From positions 1 to 63,598 of IMG/VR virus record IMGVR_UViG_3300046511_000187: a stretch of DNA of 63,598 bases. One strand, written 5' to 3'. Positions 18,016 through 26,267 of this stretch are shown here, piece by piece. Within the stretch, counting starts at the first letter, position 1; each line of letters begins with the position of its first letter. The stretch is from a virus. The translations under genes were made by a program, and so were the position numbers. The notes beneath the pieces were generated by a model that worked only from the letters and a program-made list of their open reading frames with translations, had not been told where the DNA came from and did not search any database.

Positions 18016-18284
18016 TAGCTGGCCGCCCCCGGCATTGCCGGGAATGGACTCGACGTAGGCGACGGGCCCTTCGAGCGCATGTCCTTGCCGTTTGCGAATG
18101 GAGCCTGAACGGCCGGAGGATTGCCCCCGTCGTTCTTCGACATGTTGACTTCCGGCATGTCGTTGTTCTTCTCCTTCAGCCCTTCGTTCACGCCACTCGG
18201 CAGAGGAAGATTGTCCACGCCATCGACGGGCGGCGGCATGTTGACCGACGTACCGCTGATGGTGGGGTTGGGACGCTTTGCCAT
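18015..18284 (-). CDS. MAxxxNP-family small protein 6 (89 aa)
   Basis: It begins MAKRPNPTISGTSVNM. The rest is Pro/Asn/Ser/Gly-rich and looks disordered (NMPPPVDGVDNLPLPSGVNE), with a second internal GGNPP. It is the first gene of the array after the capsid terminator and has GAGGT upstream of its ATG. Function unknown. Confidence 0.65.
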   Translation of the reverse strand: MAKRPNPTISGTSVNMPPPVDGVDNLPLPSGVNEGLKEKNNDMPEVNMSKNDGGNPPAVQAPFANGKDMRSKGPSPTSSPFPAMPGAAS

Positions 18285-18300
18285 GTGTACCTCAAAGCAG

Positions 18301-18340
18301 AAAGGGGCGGCGAAAGGTCTCGCCCTCCACCGCCCCCTGT
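18301..18340 (-). terminator. Intrinsic terminator after the major capsid gene
   Basis: On the minus strand GGGGCGG (18336-18330) pairs perfectly with CCGCCCC (18310-18304). An inner GGCGA/TCGCC can extend the stem. It is followed by TTTCTGCTTT. The T-run is interrupted, so termination is probably partial. That would let the capsid gene be transcribed more than the genes beyond it. Confidence 0.65.
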
Positions 18341-18356
18341 CTGTTGTTGGTCGACG

Positions 18357-19376
18357 TTAGCTGATCGCCGACTTGTTGTTCACCGCGAGGATGCGGCCGT
18401 TGGCCTTCTCGTTGAGGACCTCCAGCGTCACCTCACCCACGACCAGCCCGGCAACGGAATCGCCGCGCTTGCCCACCAACTCGTGGTGGACCGGACGCAG
18501 CCACGCGAGCCGGTTGATCGCACGCGACAGGAAGAACATCTGCCCGCCCGTGTTGGTCGCCGACGCGGTCGCCGTGGTGACGTTGGTGCTCTCCGGCACC
18601 CATCGGTCGAGGACGATCTGGATCAGACCGAAGTCCGAGTCGTAGAAGTCGATCGCACCGACGAGCTTCTTGTCCACCGCCGCGATGTTGCGCGCGTGCG
18701 GGGTACCAGCCGCAGCACCGGGCACCGTGAAGGCAGAAACCTGACGCTTCGCCTTCGGCGAGACGTAGACCTGCTCCGGGTTGCCACCGGCCACGTAGAT
18801 GGTGTTCAGCATGTCCGCGAAGTCGCCGACGGTCACGACACCATCGTGCGTCGCGTCACCACCCGTACCGAGGTTGGCACCCGCGTACGCGGTGTTGGTC
18901 GCGATGAACGCCTGAAGACCCTTCAGGACACGAGCCGCTGCCGAAGTACCGGTCGCCGTGGTGAGAGCGCCGAAGATCGTGGTCTCCAACTGGACGGCCA
19001 GTTCCTTCACTGCCTTCTGCACTTCGTAGGCGTACTGATCCGCGAAGCCAGCGGTGTCGACCGCGCGCTGCGACTCCGACAGCCCGATGTCCTTACGCAG
19101 GATCATCGTGATGTTGAAGATTCGCGACGGAGCCGTGGTCGTGTTGAGCGACCAGTCGGCACCTTCGACCGCGCCGTTACCGGCGGTCTGCGCCGACAGC
19201 GTATCGATGAGCCACTGGTGGTAGATGTGTCGGCAAGCGACCTTGGGTGCCTGCGACACGAACGGCGTGTCGTACGGGGAGATGTTGGTGATCTGCTCCA
19301 GCAAGTCCTCACGAGCGACGCCACTCTTCAGGTCCGAGCCATCGAAGGCGTACGAACCGAAGTTGAACGTAGTCAT
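18357..19376 (-). CDS. Major capsid protein, SU10-type (DUF5309-like, HK97 fold)
   Basis: The 339-residue protein begins TTFNFGSYAFDGSDLKSG, then EDLLEQITNISPYDTPFVSQ and YHQWLIDTLSAQ. This is the characteristic N-arm and E-loop region of SU10-like capsid proteins. IVLDRWVPESTNVTTATA, MFFLSRAINRLAWLRPVHHE and a C-terminal GEVTLEVLNEKANGRILAVN complete the family pattern. It forms the icosahedral shell. The order scaffold, capsid, terminator is conventional. A strong leader with a hairpin and an SD (GAGGGAACAACA before ATG) suits its high expression. Confidence 0.92.
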   Translation of the reverse strand: MTTFNFGSYAFDGSDLKSGVAREDLLEQITNISPYDTPFVSQAPKVACRHIYHQWLIDTLSAQTAGNGAVEGADWSLNTTTAPSRIFNITMILRKDIGLSESQRAVDTAGFADQYAYEVQKAVKELAVQLETTIFGALTTATGTSAAARVLKGLQAFIATNTAYAGANLGTGGDATHDGVVTVGDFADMLNTIYVAGGNPEQVYVSPKAKRQVSAFTVPGAAAGTPHARNIAAVDKKLVGAIDFYDSDFGLIQIVLDRWVPESTNVTTATASATNTGGQMFFLSRAINRLAWLRPVHHELVGKRGDSVAGLVVGEVTLEVLNEKANGRILAVNNKSAIS

Positions 19377-19387
19377 TGTTGTTCCCT

Positions 19388-19404
19388 CGCCTCATTGGGA
19401 GGCG
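19388..19404 (-). promoter_or_regulatory. Hairpin in the capsid mRNA leader
   Basis: CGCCTC and GAGGCG form a perfect 6-bp stem with a 5-nt loop, ending only a few bases before the capsid Shine-Dalgarno (GAGGG). It could protect the 3'-proximal message from decay or modulate capsid translation. It is seen directly; the role is inferred. Confidence 0.5.
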
Positions 19405-19437
19405 TGTTGTGGTACTGCGTTGACCCTTTCTCCAGCA

Positions 19438-20640
19438 CTACTGCTGGTTGAGGAAACCAAGTGACGGGCCGATGACCATCTTGCGGAACGCCATAGCGCC
19501 CGGACTGCCGGGGGCTTCACCCTCACGGCGCATCCGTTCGCGGGCGGACTCGATCTCCTCGCGGGAGGCTCCAGTCGCACCCTTGTTCTCGTGGGCACCT
19601 GCACCGCCTGCGGAACCGCTGATGACGCCCGCATCTTTGCGTGCGATCTTCAACTGCTCCTGACGGACCTGTTCACGCGCGGCGAGATCGGCCTCCGTGG
19701 CCTCCGCCTTGGCATGATCGGATGCAGCAACCTGTGCACCGTGGGCTCGCTCGAAGCTCACCCATGCGTGCTCGGTTGCGCCCTGCCGATCCCCCTGCGC
19801 CAGCAGTGCTTGCACTGCGCGCTTGACCAGCGGGTCGCTGTCGATGAAGACCGCGACCTCCTCGGAGAAGCGTTCGGCGTTCGGGTGTTTCTCCTTCATG
19901 TAGGAGTCCACCTGCCGCCAAGCCGCCCTGTCCGCATCACCCGCCGTGTCGCGGGCCGCGAACCTCTCCTCCACCTTCCAGTTGGCCGTCGCCTCGGCGA
20001 GTTCGCGGCTCGCCTTGCTCAACAGCTTCGAGGATTCCACGTCGAGAACGCCACCGCTCTCGCTGATGTCCGACAGCACCTTGTCGTAACGTGCCTGAGC
20101 AGCGTCGACAGCCGCTTGCGAAACGGCTGCCTTCTGGTCAGGCTGTGGAACGGGAGTGGTGGGGGCCACTGCCGGGGGATTGGCGAAGCGCGCTTCGAGG
20201 GTACGGACCTGCTCTGCGAGCCGATCACGCTCCGCGAGGGCGTCCTTCGCCATGTGTGTGAGGTGAACTCCACCCTTGATCGCCTCCTTCACGTCGACGT
20301 ACTTGCCCGCGATGAGACCCGTCTTGGGGTCCCGCAGGGCTTCGTAGCCGGCGATCAGGTCGTCGAGACTGGGGTTGTCCGCCTTTGGTCCTGTGGTCGT
20401 CGCAGCCGCCTTAGCAGCAGCAGGCGCGGGTTGTCCGCCCTGTGCCGGAGGCGCTGGTGCTCCAGCAGTTCCGGGTGCTCCCTCGTTGCCGGGTAGTCCG
20501 GCGATGAAGGTGTCGATCTCTGACTGTGATGCCTTCCCCTGACGGCCGCCGTTGGCGGCGATGGGGATGATGACTTCGGGCACGACGATCGTACGCATCA
20601 GATGCTCGTGCAGTGCCGCTTCCTCTTTGCTTTGTGCCAC
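19438..20640 (-). CDS. Capsid scaffold protein (400 aa)
   Basis: The start is GTG 20640 with AAGGAG 7 nt upstream; the longer ATG reading to 20667 lacks a site. The protein is acidic, Ala/Glu-rich and helical throughout. It has a coiled-coil core (LAEQVRTLEARFANPP; SKLLSKASRELAEATANWKV) and a C-terminus ending in FRKMVIGPSLGFLNQQ. Size, composition and placement directly upstream of the SU10-type capsid gene identify the scaffold. Scaffold sequences diverge fast, so this is a context call. Confidence 0.8.
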   Translation of the reverse strand: MAQSKEEAALHEHLMRTIVVPEVIIPIAANGGRQGKASQSEIDTFIAGLPGNEGAPGTAGAPAPPAQGGQPAPAAAKAAATTTGPKADNPSLDDLIAGYEALRDPKTGLIAGKYVDVKEAIKGGVHLTHMAKDALAERDRLAEQVRTLEARFANPPAVAPTTPVPQPDQKAAVSQAAVDAAQARYDKVLSDISESGGVLDVESSKLLSKASRELAEATANWKVEERFAARDTAGDADRAAWRQVDSYMKEKHPNAERFSEEVAVFIDSDPLVKRAVQALLAQGDRQGATEHAWVSFERAHGAQVAASDHAKAEATEADLAAREQVRQEQLKIARKDAGVISGSAGGAGAHENKGATGASREEIESARERMRREGEAPGSPGAMAFRKMVIGPSLGFLNQQ

Positions 20641-20676
20641 GGTGTTCTCCTTGTGGGGTCGTCCCACAGGTGGAGG

Positions 20677-20880
20677 TTACTTGCCCCGCTTCCGGCGCGT
20701 GCCAGCAAGAGGGTTACGGTCGCCGCCGGAGACATAGGTGCCTCCGTGTTCGGCTTCGTTCTGCTTCTCGGAGATCTCGATTGCGATCGCCTGCTTCGGG
20801 TTCGTCACCACCTTGCCCTTCTTCGAGCCGGAGTGAAGTTCCCCCTTCTTGAACTTGTCGAAGACTTCGTTGCTTGGCAT
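20677..20880 (-). CDS. DUF6496-like small basic protein (67 aa)
   Basis: ATG 20880 overlaps the upstream stop (TAATG). The segment KFKKGELHSGSKKGKVVTNP followed by KQAIAIEISEKQ matches the DUF6496 signature (FKxGxLxSGxxGKxVxxxKQAIAIALSEA), seen in many bacterial and phage small proteins of unknown role. The C-terminus DRNPLAGTRRKRGK again carries an NP motif like the capsid-proximal array. Confidence 0.7.
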   Translation of the reverse strand: MPSNEVFDKFKKGELHSGSKKGKVVTNPKQAIAIEISEKQNEAEHGGTYVSGGDRNPLAGTRRKRGK

Positions 20881-21152
20881 TACCTGTTCTCCGAGCCGGG
20901 CTGATCGCCGGGCTGCGCCTTCTTCGTGACGGCAGACTGCCGTGTGACGGCCGGCTTCACGAGAGGCATGGGGCCGATGAACTTCGACTTCGGAGGCATG
21001 CCCGCTGACGTGCGTCGGTTCTCTGCGAGGTTGTCGAGGTCGCCAGCGATCATGTTGTAACCGGATCGCCGGGCCATCTCTGCCATGTCCTCCGTGCTCG
21101 ACACCTGATGAGCAGCGAAGTTCTGGGCGGGGTTGTTGCGTGCTCGTGCCAT
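20880..21152 (-). CDS. MAxxxNP-family small protein 7 (90 aa)
   Basis: It begins MARARNNPAQNFAAHQV, the seventh gene with this type of N-terminus and the only one upstream of the scaffold. A helical segment (EDMAEMARRSGYNMIAGDLD) and a basic tail follow. Its stop and start overlap both neighbours. Unknown function; probable virion assembly role by location. Confidence 0.65.
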   Translation of the reverse strand: MARARNNPAQNFAAHQVSSTEDMAEMARRSGYNMIAGDLDNLAENRRTSAGMPPKSKFIGPMPLVKPAVTRQSAVTKKAQPGDQPGSENR

Positions 21153-21574
21153 CAGTACTCTTCGGGGTCTGCTTCACCCTCGTTCGGTGTGGCCGGCTGG
21201 TTGATGCCGACCACTGGCTTGACGCCGCCCGCGTTGCGACGAGCGTCGTAGAGTTGATCGTTGGTCATCGACTGGAGCATCGCTTCGTGGATGCGCTCCA
21301 TCGACGTCTCGTGGATCAGGAGCGAGAAGAACTTCAGGAGCCCCTCGCCGAAGCAGACGCCGCCCGCGAGGAACTCGTCGGGATAGCGATCTTGCCGCTC
21401 GCGAGAGCGGTCCTTCCACATCGCGTTCATGCTCGCGATGATCGAGAGCATGTAGGGCTTGAAGCTGTCGTCGTACGCCGGGCTGTTGAGCACGAACTCG
21501 ATCTGACCGAGTTGACGCTCATCCAGCCGGCGAAGGTCGAACATCTCGCGGAAGTCACCGCGTTGTCCTGCCAT
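21152..21574 (-). CDS. Unknown late protein between portal and scaffold (140 aa)
   Basis: A mostly helical body (RLDERQLGQIEFVLNSPAYD, SMERIHEAMLQSMTNDQLYD) ends in a short acidic tail (NEGEADPEEY). The gene follows the portal gene, where a portal-interacting or head-completion protein would be expected. No family was recognised. Confidence 0.6.
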   Translation of the reverse strand: MAGQRGDFREMFDLRRLDERQLGQIEFVLNSPAYDDSFKPYMLSIIASMNAMWKDRSRERQDRYPDEFLAGGVCFGEGLLKFFSLLIHETSMERIHEAMLQSMTNDQLYDARRNAGGVKPVVGINQPATPNEGEADPEEY

Positions 21575-21586
21575 GGTCTACTCCTT

Positions 21587-23557
21587 TCAGGAGTGATTCA
21601 ACGCCGCCATCATCATCGCGTTCTTGCCGATGTCGGGCGGGTTGAGCATGGACGCCGGAGCGCCCATACCGGCCGGCGCGCCTGTCGGCATGCCGGGTAC
21701 GGCTGAAGGACCGCCGTTGGCAATCTGGCCGGAAGTCGGGATGCCCGCGAGACCTGCCGGACCGCCCGCCTGCTGTGCCATTGCCGCAAGCTGCGGATTC
21801 TGGGTGAAGATGTCGTTGATCGAGGGAACCTCGAACACGCGGAAGATGCCACGGAAGAAGTTCACCGCGTTGATCTGGCCCATCAACGATTGCCCGAGGG
21901 GGCTCGACAGGGCTTGCAGGAGCGACAGCAGGTTCTGCTGCTGCATCTGCTTGCTGAGTCCCATCGTCGCACCCATCGCCCGCGCTTGGTAGCTCGGGAA
22001 CAGGTCGTATCCGCTGAGGACTTCCCTCGATGCAGGAATGGGCATCCCAGTGTCGGGGTCCAACTGCGCGCCATCCCCGAGGATCATCACCTCGATGGGC
22101 GGCTCAAGGAACTGCTTCGAGAGCGCGCTGAACATGTTCGCCAGCGGCTCCAGCATGGTCTCTTCGTAGATGCGCGACTCCAGCATCAGGCGGGTGCCAG
22201 CAGCCTCGCGCCGGCCCACGAACTCGCGGGCGGTCTGGCGGCTGTCGGAACCGAGGCCCATGACGGCGTCGTCGACGAGGCCCGTGCCCATCTGGGCGAA
22301 CTCGCGGACCTGTGCGATCTTGTTGTCGGCCACGGTGAGGCCCGACATGTCGTGACCCATCGGCATGATCGCCTGCGACGGGTTGCCGTTCAGGCCGATG
22401 AAGCGGCCGGGGCGGCTGTAGAGGTTGCGCGTGATGAGGCCAGCGCCACGATCGTAGAACCACATCGGATCGATCATGAGATCGGCCGCGTCGAGGCTCT
22501 GGTTCAGGTAGCGATTGCCGACGATCTGGAGCTTCTCGATGATCTCGGCCTTGCCCGGCGCGTAGAAGTAGTGCGGGTCAGGCGTCGGCGAGAAGGCGAG
22601 GAACGGCAGCCGCCCGTGGTTGTACGGGTTCGGCCGGTTCCGCATCAGGTAACGGCGGTTGGCGACAGTGACGACGCGGTTCAGGTCGCCGTCGGGCGAA
22701 AGCTCCGAAGGCACACGACCCCAGAACTCAAGGATCTCGATCGGGCGGGCGTACTTGTCCATGTAGCGCGCGGTCTCGTCGTCCATGCCCGTGCGGACTT
22801 GGAAGCGACGGATCGAGGTGACGAGTTCGGAGTTGCCGCCTCCGATTGCTCCCTCGCGCTCCATGCGGGCCACTTCGGACTTGTCGAACGTGCCGATCTC
22901 CGCGAGGTAGCGGATGTCGTCGAGGTCGAGAAAGTAGCGGCGGACGACCCACTTCATGTCGCGCAGGCGCGAGACGGCCGGCTGCGGGAAGAAGTCGAGG
23001 AGGTCGACCATGATGGACTCGGGGCCGTCGAACATGACGACCTTGCCCTTGCGGATGTGGCGAACGACCTTGCCCGAGAGAGGCATGCGGTCGATCTGTT
23101 CCATGATACGGGTCTGCTCGTCGCGCTTCCAGCCCACCTGCATCACGGCAACGCCGTAGAGGCCAGAGGCCACGAGGAGATCCACCTGCTTCAGGAAGGC
23201 GCTGTCGTCCTTCATCTGCGCGGCGTTCAGGGCCTCCTGTTTCTGCGCGGTCTTCCGGTCATCCGGGCCGTAGCCCATGAAGTTGACGGGAGGATACGAG
23301 GAGAGCGAGGCTGCGGCCTTGCGCGCTGCGTCGGCCCACAGGGCGCTGAAGATCAGTGGGATGTGGACGTTGTTCTTGTGCGGGTGGAAGCGGCCAGACC
23401 ACGAGCCACGCCAGAGGTCGTAGAGCCGGGGCCACTTGGAGCGGATGCCGTTGAACTGCGACTCGGAGTAGCGCAGGCAGTCGATGACCATGTTCGCCAT
23501 CTGCTGCTTGTAGGCGTAGTCGGACGGCTCGCGCTGAATGGCAAGAGCAGAGATCAT
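21587..23557 (-). CDS. Portal protein (656 aa)
   Basis: It begins MISALAIQREPSDYAYKQQM and contains WRGSWSGRFHPHKNNVHIPL and FSALWADAARKAAASL, a pattern of the portal wing. LPFLAFSPTPDPHYFYAPGK and EIIEKLQIVGNRYLNQSLDA with GRFIGLNGNPSQAIMPM form the stem/clip region. It ends in a Pro/Gly/Met-rich tail. It makes the dodecameric vertex through which DNA is packaged. The start overlaps the exonuclease stop by ATGA with GAGGG upstream. Size and order relative to terminase, scaffold and capsid agree. Confidence 0.85.
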   Translation of the reverse strand: MISALAIQREPSDYAYKQQMANMVIDCLRYSESQFNGIRSKWPRLYDLWRGSWSGRFHPHKNNVHIPLIFSALWADAARKAAASLSSYPPVNFMGYGPDDRKTAQKQEALNAAQMKDDSAFLKQVDLLVASGLYGVAVMQVGWKRDEQTRIMEQIDRMPLSGKVVRHIRKGKVVMFDGPESIMVDLLDFFPQPAVSRLRDMKWVVRRYFLDLDDIRYLAEIGTFDKSEVARMEREGAIGGGNSELVTSIRRFQVRTGMDDETARYMDKYARPIEILEFWGRVPSELSPDGDLNRVVTVANRRYLMRNRPNPYNHGRLPFLAFSPTPDPHYFYAPGKAEIIEKLQIVGNRYLNQSLDAADLMIDPMWFYDRGAGLITRNLYSRPGRFIGLNGNPSQAIMPMGHDMSGLTVADNKIAQVREFAQMGTGLVDDAVMGLGSDSRQTAREFVGRREAAGTRLMLESRIYEETMLEPLANMFSALSKQFLEPPIEVMILGDGAQLDPDTGMPIPASREVLSGYDLFPSYQARAMGATMGLSKQMQQQNLLSLLQALSSPLGQSLMGQINAVNFFRGIFRVFEVPSINDIFTQNPQLAAMAQQAGGPAGLAGIPTSGQIANGGPSAVPGMPTGAPAGMGAPASMLNPPDIGKNAMMMAALNHS

Positions 23558-24141
23558 GTAGCCCTCTTGAAGTCGGCCGGAAGCGGCAGACGTGTGTATC
23601 CGCCGGGTCCGATGAGGCCGTCGGTTTCGACGATCTTCATGAACAGGTCGAAGGTCAGGTGAACGTCATCACCGCAGTAGCGAAAGAGCTTGCCGAACTT
23701 GCCCGTGCGGGCGAGTTCCTTGGCGTTGCCGCCGTGCTCGATCTTCCCTCGGCCGAGATTGCGGCGAGAGATGCGGTCCAGCGTGAGGTCGCCCTTGCCG
23801 GTCTTGATGCCACGCTTGGCGCAGGCACCGGAGAGGGCCTCGAAGATGTCGTAGTGCTTGCGGACACGCAAGGCCCGTCGGGCCAACCCCTCCATCACTG
23901 GCAGGTCGAAGCCCACGGAGTTGAAGCCGACGAGGAGGTCGGCCTGCTCGATGTGGCGGGCGCACGCTTCGACCTCATGGTCGTCGTATGCGTAGAGCCA
24001 GCGATCGCGTGTGTCGTACAGCACGATAGCGGACGCGCCCCCCTTGCCTTGGCGGAGGAGTTCCCATCCGTGCTCCTTGTCCTTGGGGTCGAGGTCCTCA
24101 GCCCAGAGGCGGGACTCGATGTCGAACACGATGACGCGCAT
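23554..24141 (-). CDS. 3'-5' exonuclease, DEDDy type (DnaQ/PolB-exo-like)
   Basis: The 195-residue, single-domain RNase H-fold exonuclease has Exo I VFDIES (D6, E8), Exo II LLVGFNSVGFDLPVM and Exo III YCGDDVHLTFDL (Tyr with Asp four residues later). It starts at ATG 24141 with AAAGGA upstream. It would remove 3' nucleotides from DNA or RNA using two metal ions. Its position directly upstream of the portal gene, within the virion operon, is unusual. It could act on packaged ends, degrade host nucleic acid late, or simply have been inserted here. Confidence 0.8.
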   Translation of the reverse strand: MRVIVFDIESRLWAEDLDPKDKEHGWELLRQGKGGASAIVLYDTRDRWLYAYDDHEVEACARHIEQADLLVGFNSVGFDLPVMEGLARRALRVRKHYDIFEALSGACAKRGIKTGKGDLTLDRISRRNLGRGKIEHGGNAKELARTGKFGKLFRYCGDDVHLTFDLFMKIVETDGLIGPGGYTRLPLPADFKRAT

Positions 24142-24247
24142 AGGCGTCCTTTCTGTAGAAGAGGAGGGGGCCGGCCGGAGTCACCGAGCAGGTTGACGAG
24201 ACCGCTTCTGCCCAATCGCCGTTGCAGGCGCGGGGAACCGGCCCACC
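24142..24247. other. Short intergenic gap in the late operon
   Basis: The 106 bases have no ORF with a credible start. On the minus strand they contain the ribosome site of the exonuclease and a GC-rich palindromic CCGGCCGG. No T-run terminator or promoter was recognised. Confidence 0.5.
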
Positions 24248-24439
24248 TCACATCGGGGACAACTTCTCCGGGCTCGACGCAATGATGACCGAGCGAAGAC
24301 CGAAGTCGTTGAGATACCACTCATTGCCATTCGGCATCACGAACTTGTGGTACGTGCCGGCCGGGTTGGCGATGAGTTCGTGGCTCTTGACCTCGAAGAC
24401 CTCGTTCATCCCGGTGCCGACGATACGGACAGTTTTCAC
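24248..24439 (-). CDS. Small beta-rich late protein (63 aa)
   Basis: The start is GTG 24439, which overlaps the fibre gene stop (GTGA) and has CAGGAG 6 nt upstream. The sequence KTVRIVGTGMNEVFEVKSHE, then GTYHKFVMPNGNEWYLNDFG, suggests a small beta barrel. Function unknown. Confidence 0.6.
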   Translation of the reverse strand: MKTVRIVGTGMNEVFEVKSHELIANPAGTYHKFVMPNGNEWYLNDFGLRSVIIASSPEKLSPM

Positions 24440-25785
24440 GGTGTCTCCTGCCGCATGTAACGGCGGTCGCCCCGCGCGATCGCGGCAGTCTCTTCGGGTG
24501 GCGGACCACCCTCGATCTGCTCGAAGGCCCAGAGGTAGTTGTACGAGGTGTAGCATCCGACGGCAGGCCCCGGCGCGGAGCCGGCGAACTGTACATAGAT
24601 GGCCGTGCGGTGCTTCGGAAGTGCGTCACCTGAAGCGATGTTGTTGATGGTAACCGCAGTCGATTGGTTCGTCGCTACATCGGACGTGACAGACCATGAG
24701 TGCGTGTGACCCGCCGCTGCGAAGTTACCCGATGCGCCGGATGTCGCATTCTTCGAGCCGACCGAAGTACCACCGTTCACCAGATGCGTGTGCGCGTTTT
24801 GAGTCGGTTGACAGTTTACGGCCGTGTGGTTGTGGATAAGGCCGCCGCCAGTCGTGCCAACTTCACCGTCGTTAGTTGAACCCTTAGCCCAGACAGCGTC
24901 AAGGGCTGTGTAGCGAGACCAACTAGCAGGGATTGCACTATTGGCACCGATCCAGAGACAGATGATGCTCGTCGGAAGCGTCGCCGCGCTTGACTGGATG
25001 ACATTGATCTTCGAGAACGGTGGTTCGTGGCTGGACGAGTTGATCGTCGTCGTCACGGACTGGTTCGTCGCAGTCTGTAGCGTAAGACTCACTGAGTGCG
25101 TGTGCCCCGTCGTCGCGATGGGGTCGGTGCCCGCAGGACCCGTCCCCGAAAGAGCCGCGTTACCCGGCGTTGAAGTGACTGCGCCGTGAGTGTGCGCGTT
25201 TTGCGTGTGCGTGTGGGCCGGTGATGTGTGGGTATGTGTGTTTGCACCACCAGTTGTTCCACCATCCGTACCGGTTGCAGCCCCTTTCAGGTAGCGATCA
25301 GCATACGCGCGTGTCCAGTTCGCCGGAAAGACATCGGCTGCGAAGAAGGCGAGGCAGCCACTTGGCAAGGTCGCCGGAGTCCCATCGCTTGCGATCCAGA
25401 TGACTTCGACGAAGGCGAGATCGTTGCTCGTCGCATTGACGGTGATCGCGATTCCGTTGTTCGTTGCCGTTGCGGCAGCCGAGGCAAAGGCATCGTGACC
25501 GTGGGTATCGTCTGCACCTGTACTTGCGACCGTACCGGTAAAGACGTTGAGAGCATCGCCACCCGGCGCATTGATGGTGTGCGTGTGGGCGTTCTGGACC
25601 GGGTTGTGTGAGGGTGACGTATGCGTGTGTGTCGCGAACCCTCGGTCGGTGACGAGGTCTGTGTCAGCACCTGCCGCAGAGCCCAGAACGTAACGGGCAT
25701 CGAGTGCGGTCACGCGCGTCCACCCTGTGGGGATGGAAACGACCGTCGAGGGCCACGCGACAACGATGTTAGCTGGAACCGCCAT
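24436..25785 (-). CDS. His-rich tail fibre / collar-like protein with three repeats (449 aa)
   Basis: The sequence holds three tandem units (about residues 17-75, 154-210 and 286-345). Each has P-x-x-W-x-R-x-x-A-L-D, then G-T-x-G-G, then HTHTSPxHxxTQNAHTH. HxH pairs in phage fibres bind metal ions along a trimer axis, as in T4 gp12-like tips, so this is probably a metal-stabilised trimeric fibre. It lies between terminase and portal, away from the other fibre at 8980-10905, so it may be a second receptor-binding or head fibre. Confidence 0.7.
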   Translation of the reverse strand: MAVPANIVVAWPSTVVSIPTGWTRVTALDARYVLGSAAGADTDLVTDRGFATHTHTSPSHNPVQNAHTHTINAPGGDALNVFTGTVASTGADDTHGHDAFASAAATATNNGIAITVNATSNDLAFVEVIWIASDGTPATLPSGCLAFFAADVFPANWTRAYADRYLKGAATGTDGGTTGGANTHTHTSPAHTHTQNAHTHGAVTSTPGNAALSGTGPAGTDPIATTGHTHSVSLTLQTATNQSVTTTINSSSHEPPFSKINVIQSSAATLPTSIICLWIGANSAIPASWSRYTALDAVWAKGSTNDGEVGTTGGGLIHNHTAVNCQPTQNAHTHLVNGGTSVGSKNATSGASGNFAAAGHTHSWSVTSDVATNQSTAVTINNIASGDALPKHRTAIYVQFAGSAPGPAVGCYTSYNYLWAFEQIEGGPPPEETAAIARGDRRYMRQETP

Positions 25786-26014
25786 TGCGCTGTCCTCTCA
25801 GGAAGTCCTGAAGCTCGACGAGCGATTGCTGGACTTCCTTGACGAGTTCGCGGACATTGCCGCCCCATGAGCGCGAGGAGACTTTCGGGTACGGATGAAG
25901 TTGGCGCGTGCCAGACTCCATCAGGTAGTCTTCCTGTCGCATTGCGACGTAGAGGTCAGTCACACGGTCGTAGACCTCGGTCTTGCCCGTTTCGAGTTCG
26001 ATGGTGACCTTCAT
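25769..26014 (-). CDS. Small late protein (81 aa)
   Basis: The start is ATG 26014 with GAAAGGACG upstream; a longer reading to 26059 lacks support. The charged N-terminus VTIELETGKTEVYDRVTDLY is followed by a C-terminal helix VRELVKEVQQSLVELQDFLR. It overlaps the fibre start by 17 bases. It could be a fibre chaperone or accessory; that is inferred from adjacency only. Confidence 0.6.
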   Translation of the reverse strand: MKVTIELETGKTEVYDRVTDLYVAMRQEDYLMESGTRQLHPYPKVSSRSWGGNVRELVKEVQQSLVELQDFLRGQRNGGSS

Positions 26015-26027
26015 TGGTACGTCCTTT

Positions 26028-26261
26028 CTACATCGCTTGGAGAGCGGTGATTGCTGCACTGATCTGGTCGCGAGCGGCGACCATATCGTTCGTGATCGCT
26101 ATCTTCGTCGCCTGCTGGTTCGCGGGCGAGAGTAGCGAGTAAGCTGATGCACCGAGACCGTCGTCGAAGATATTGACGACGCGGTCCCGGTCAGCGAGGA
26201 GCTTGTTCGCAGCAGCATTGAGTGCTGCGATCTGTGTGGCAACTGCTGCGGGAAGAGCCAT
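26028..26261 (-). CDS. Small helical late protein (77 aa)
   Basis: The sequence is nearly all helical and Ala-rich (AAVATQIAALNAAANKLLAD; DMVAARDQISAAITALQAM), likely a coiled coil. It is located directly downstream of the large terminase gene. No family was recognised. Confidence 0.6.
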   Translation of the reverse strand: MALPAAVATQIAALNAAANKLLADRDRVVNIFDDGLGASAYSLLSPANQQATKIAITNDMVAARDQISAAITALQAM

Positions 26262-26267
26262 GATTCC

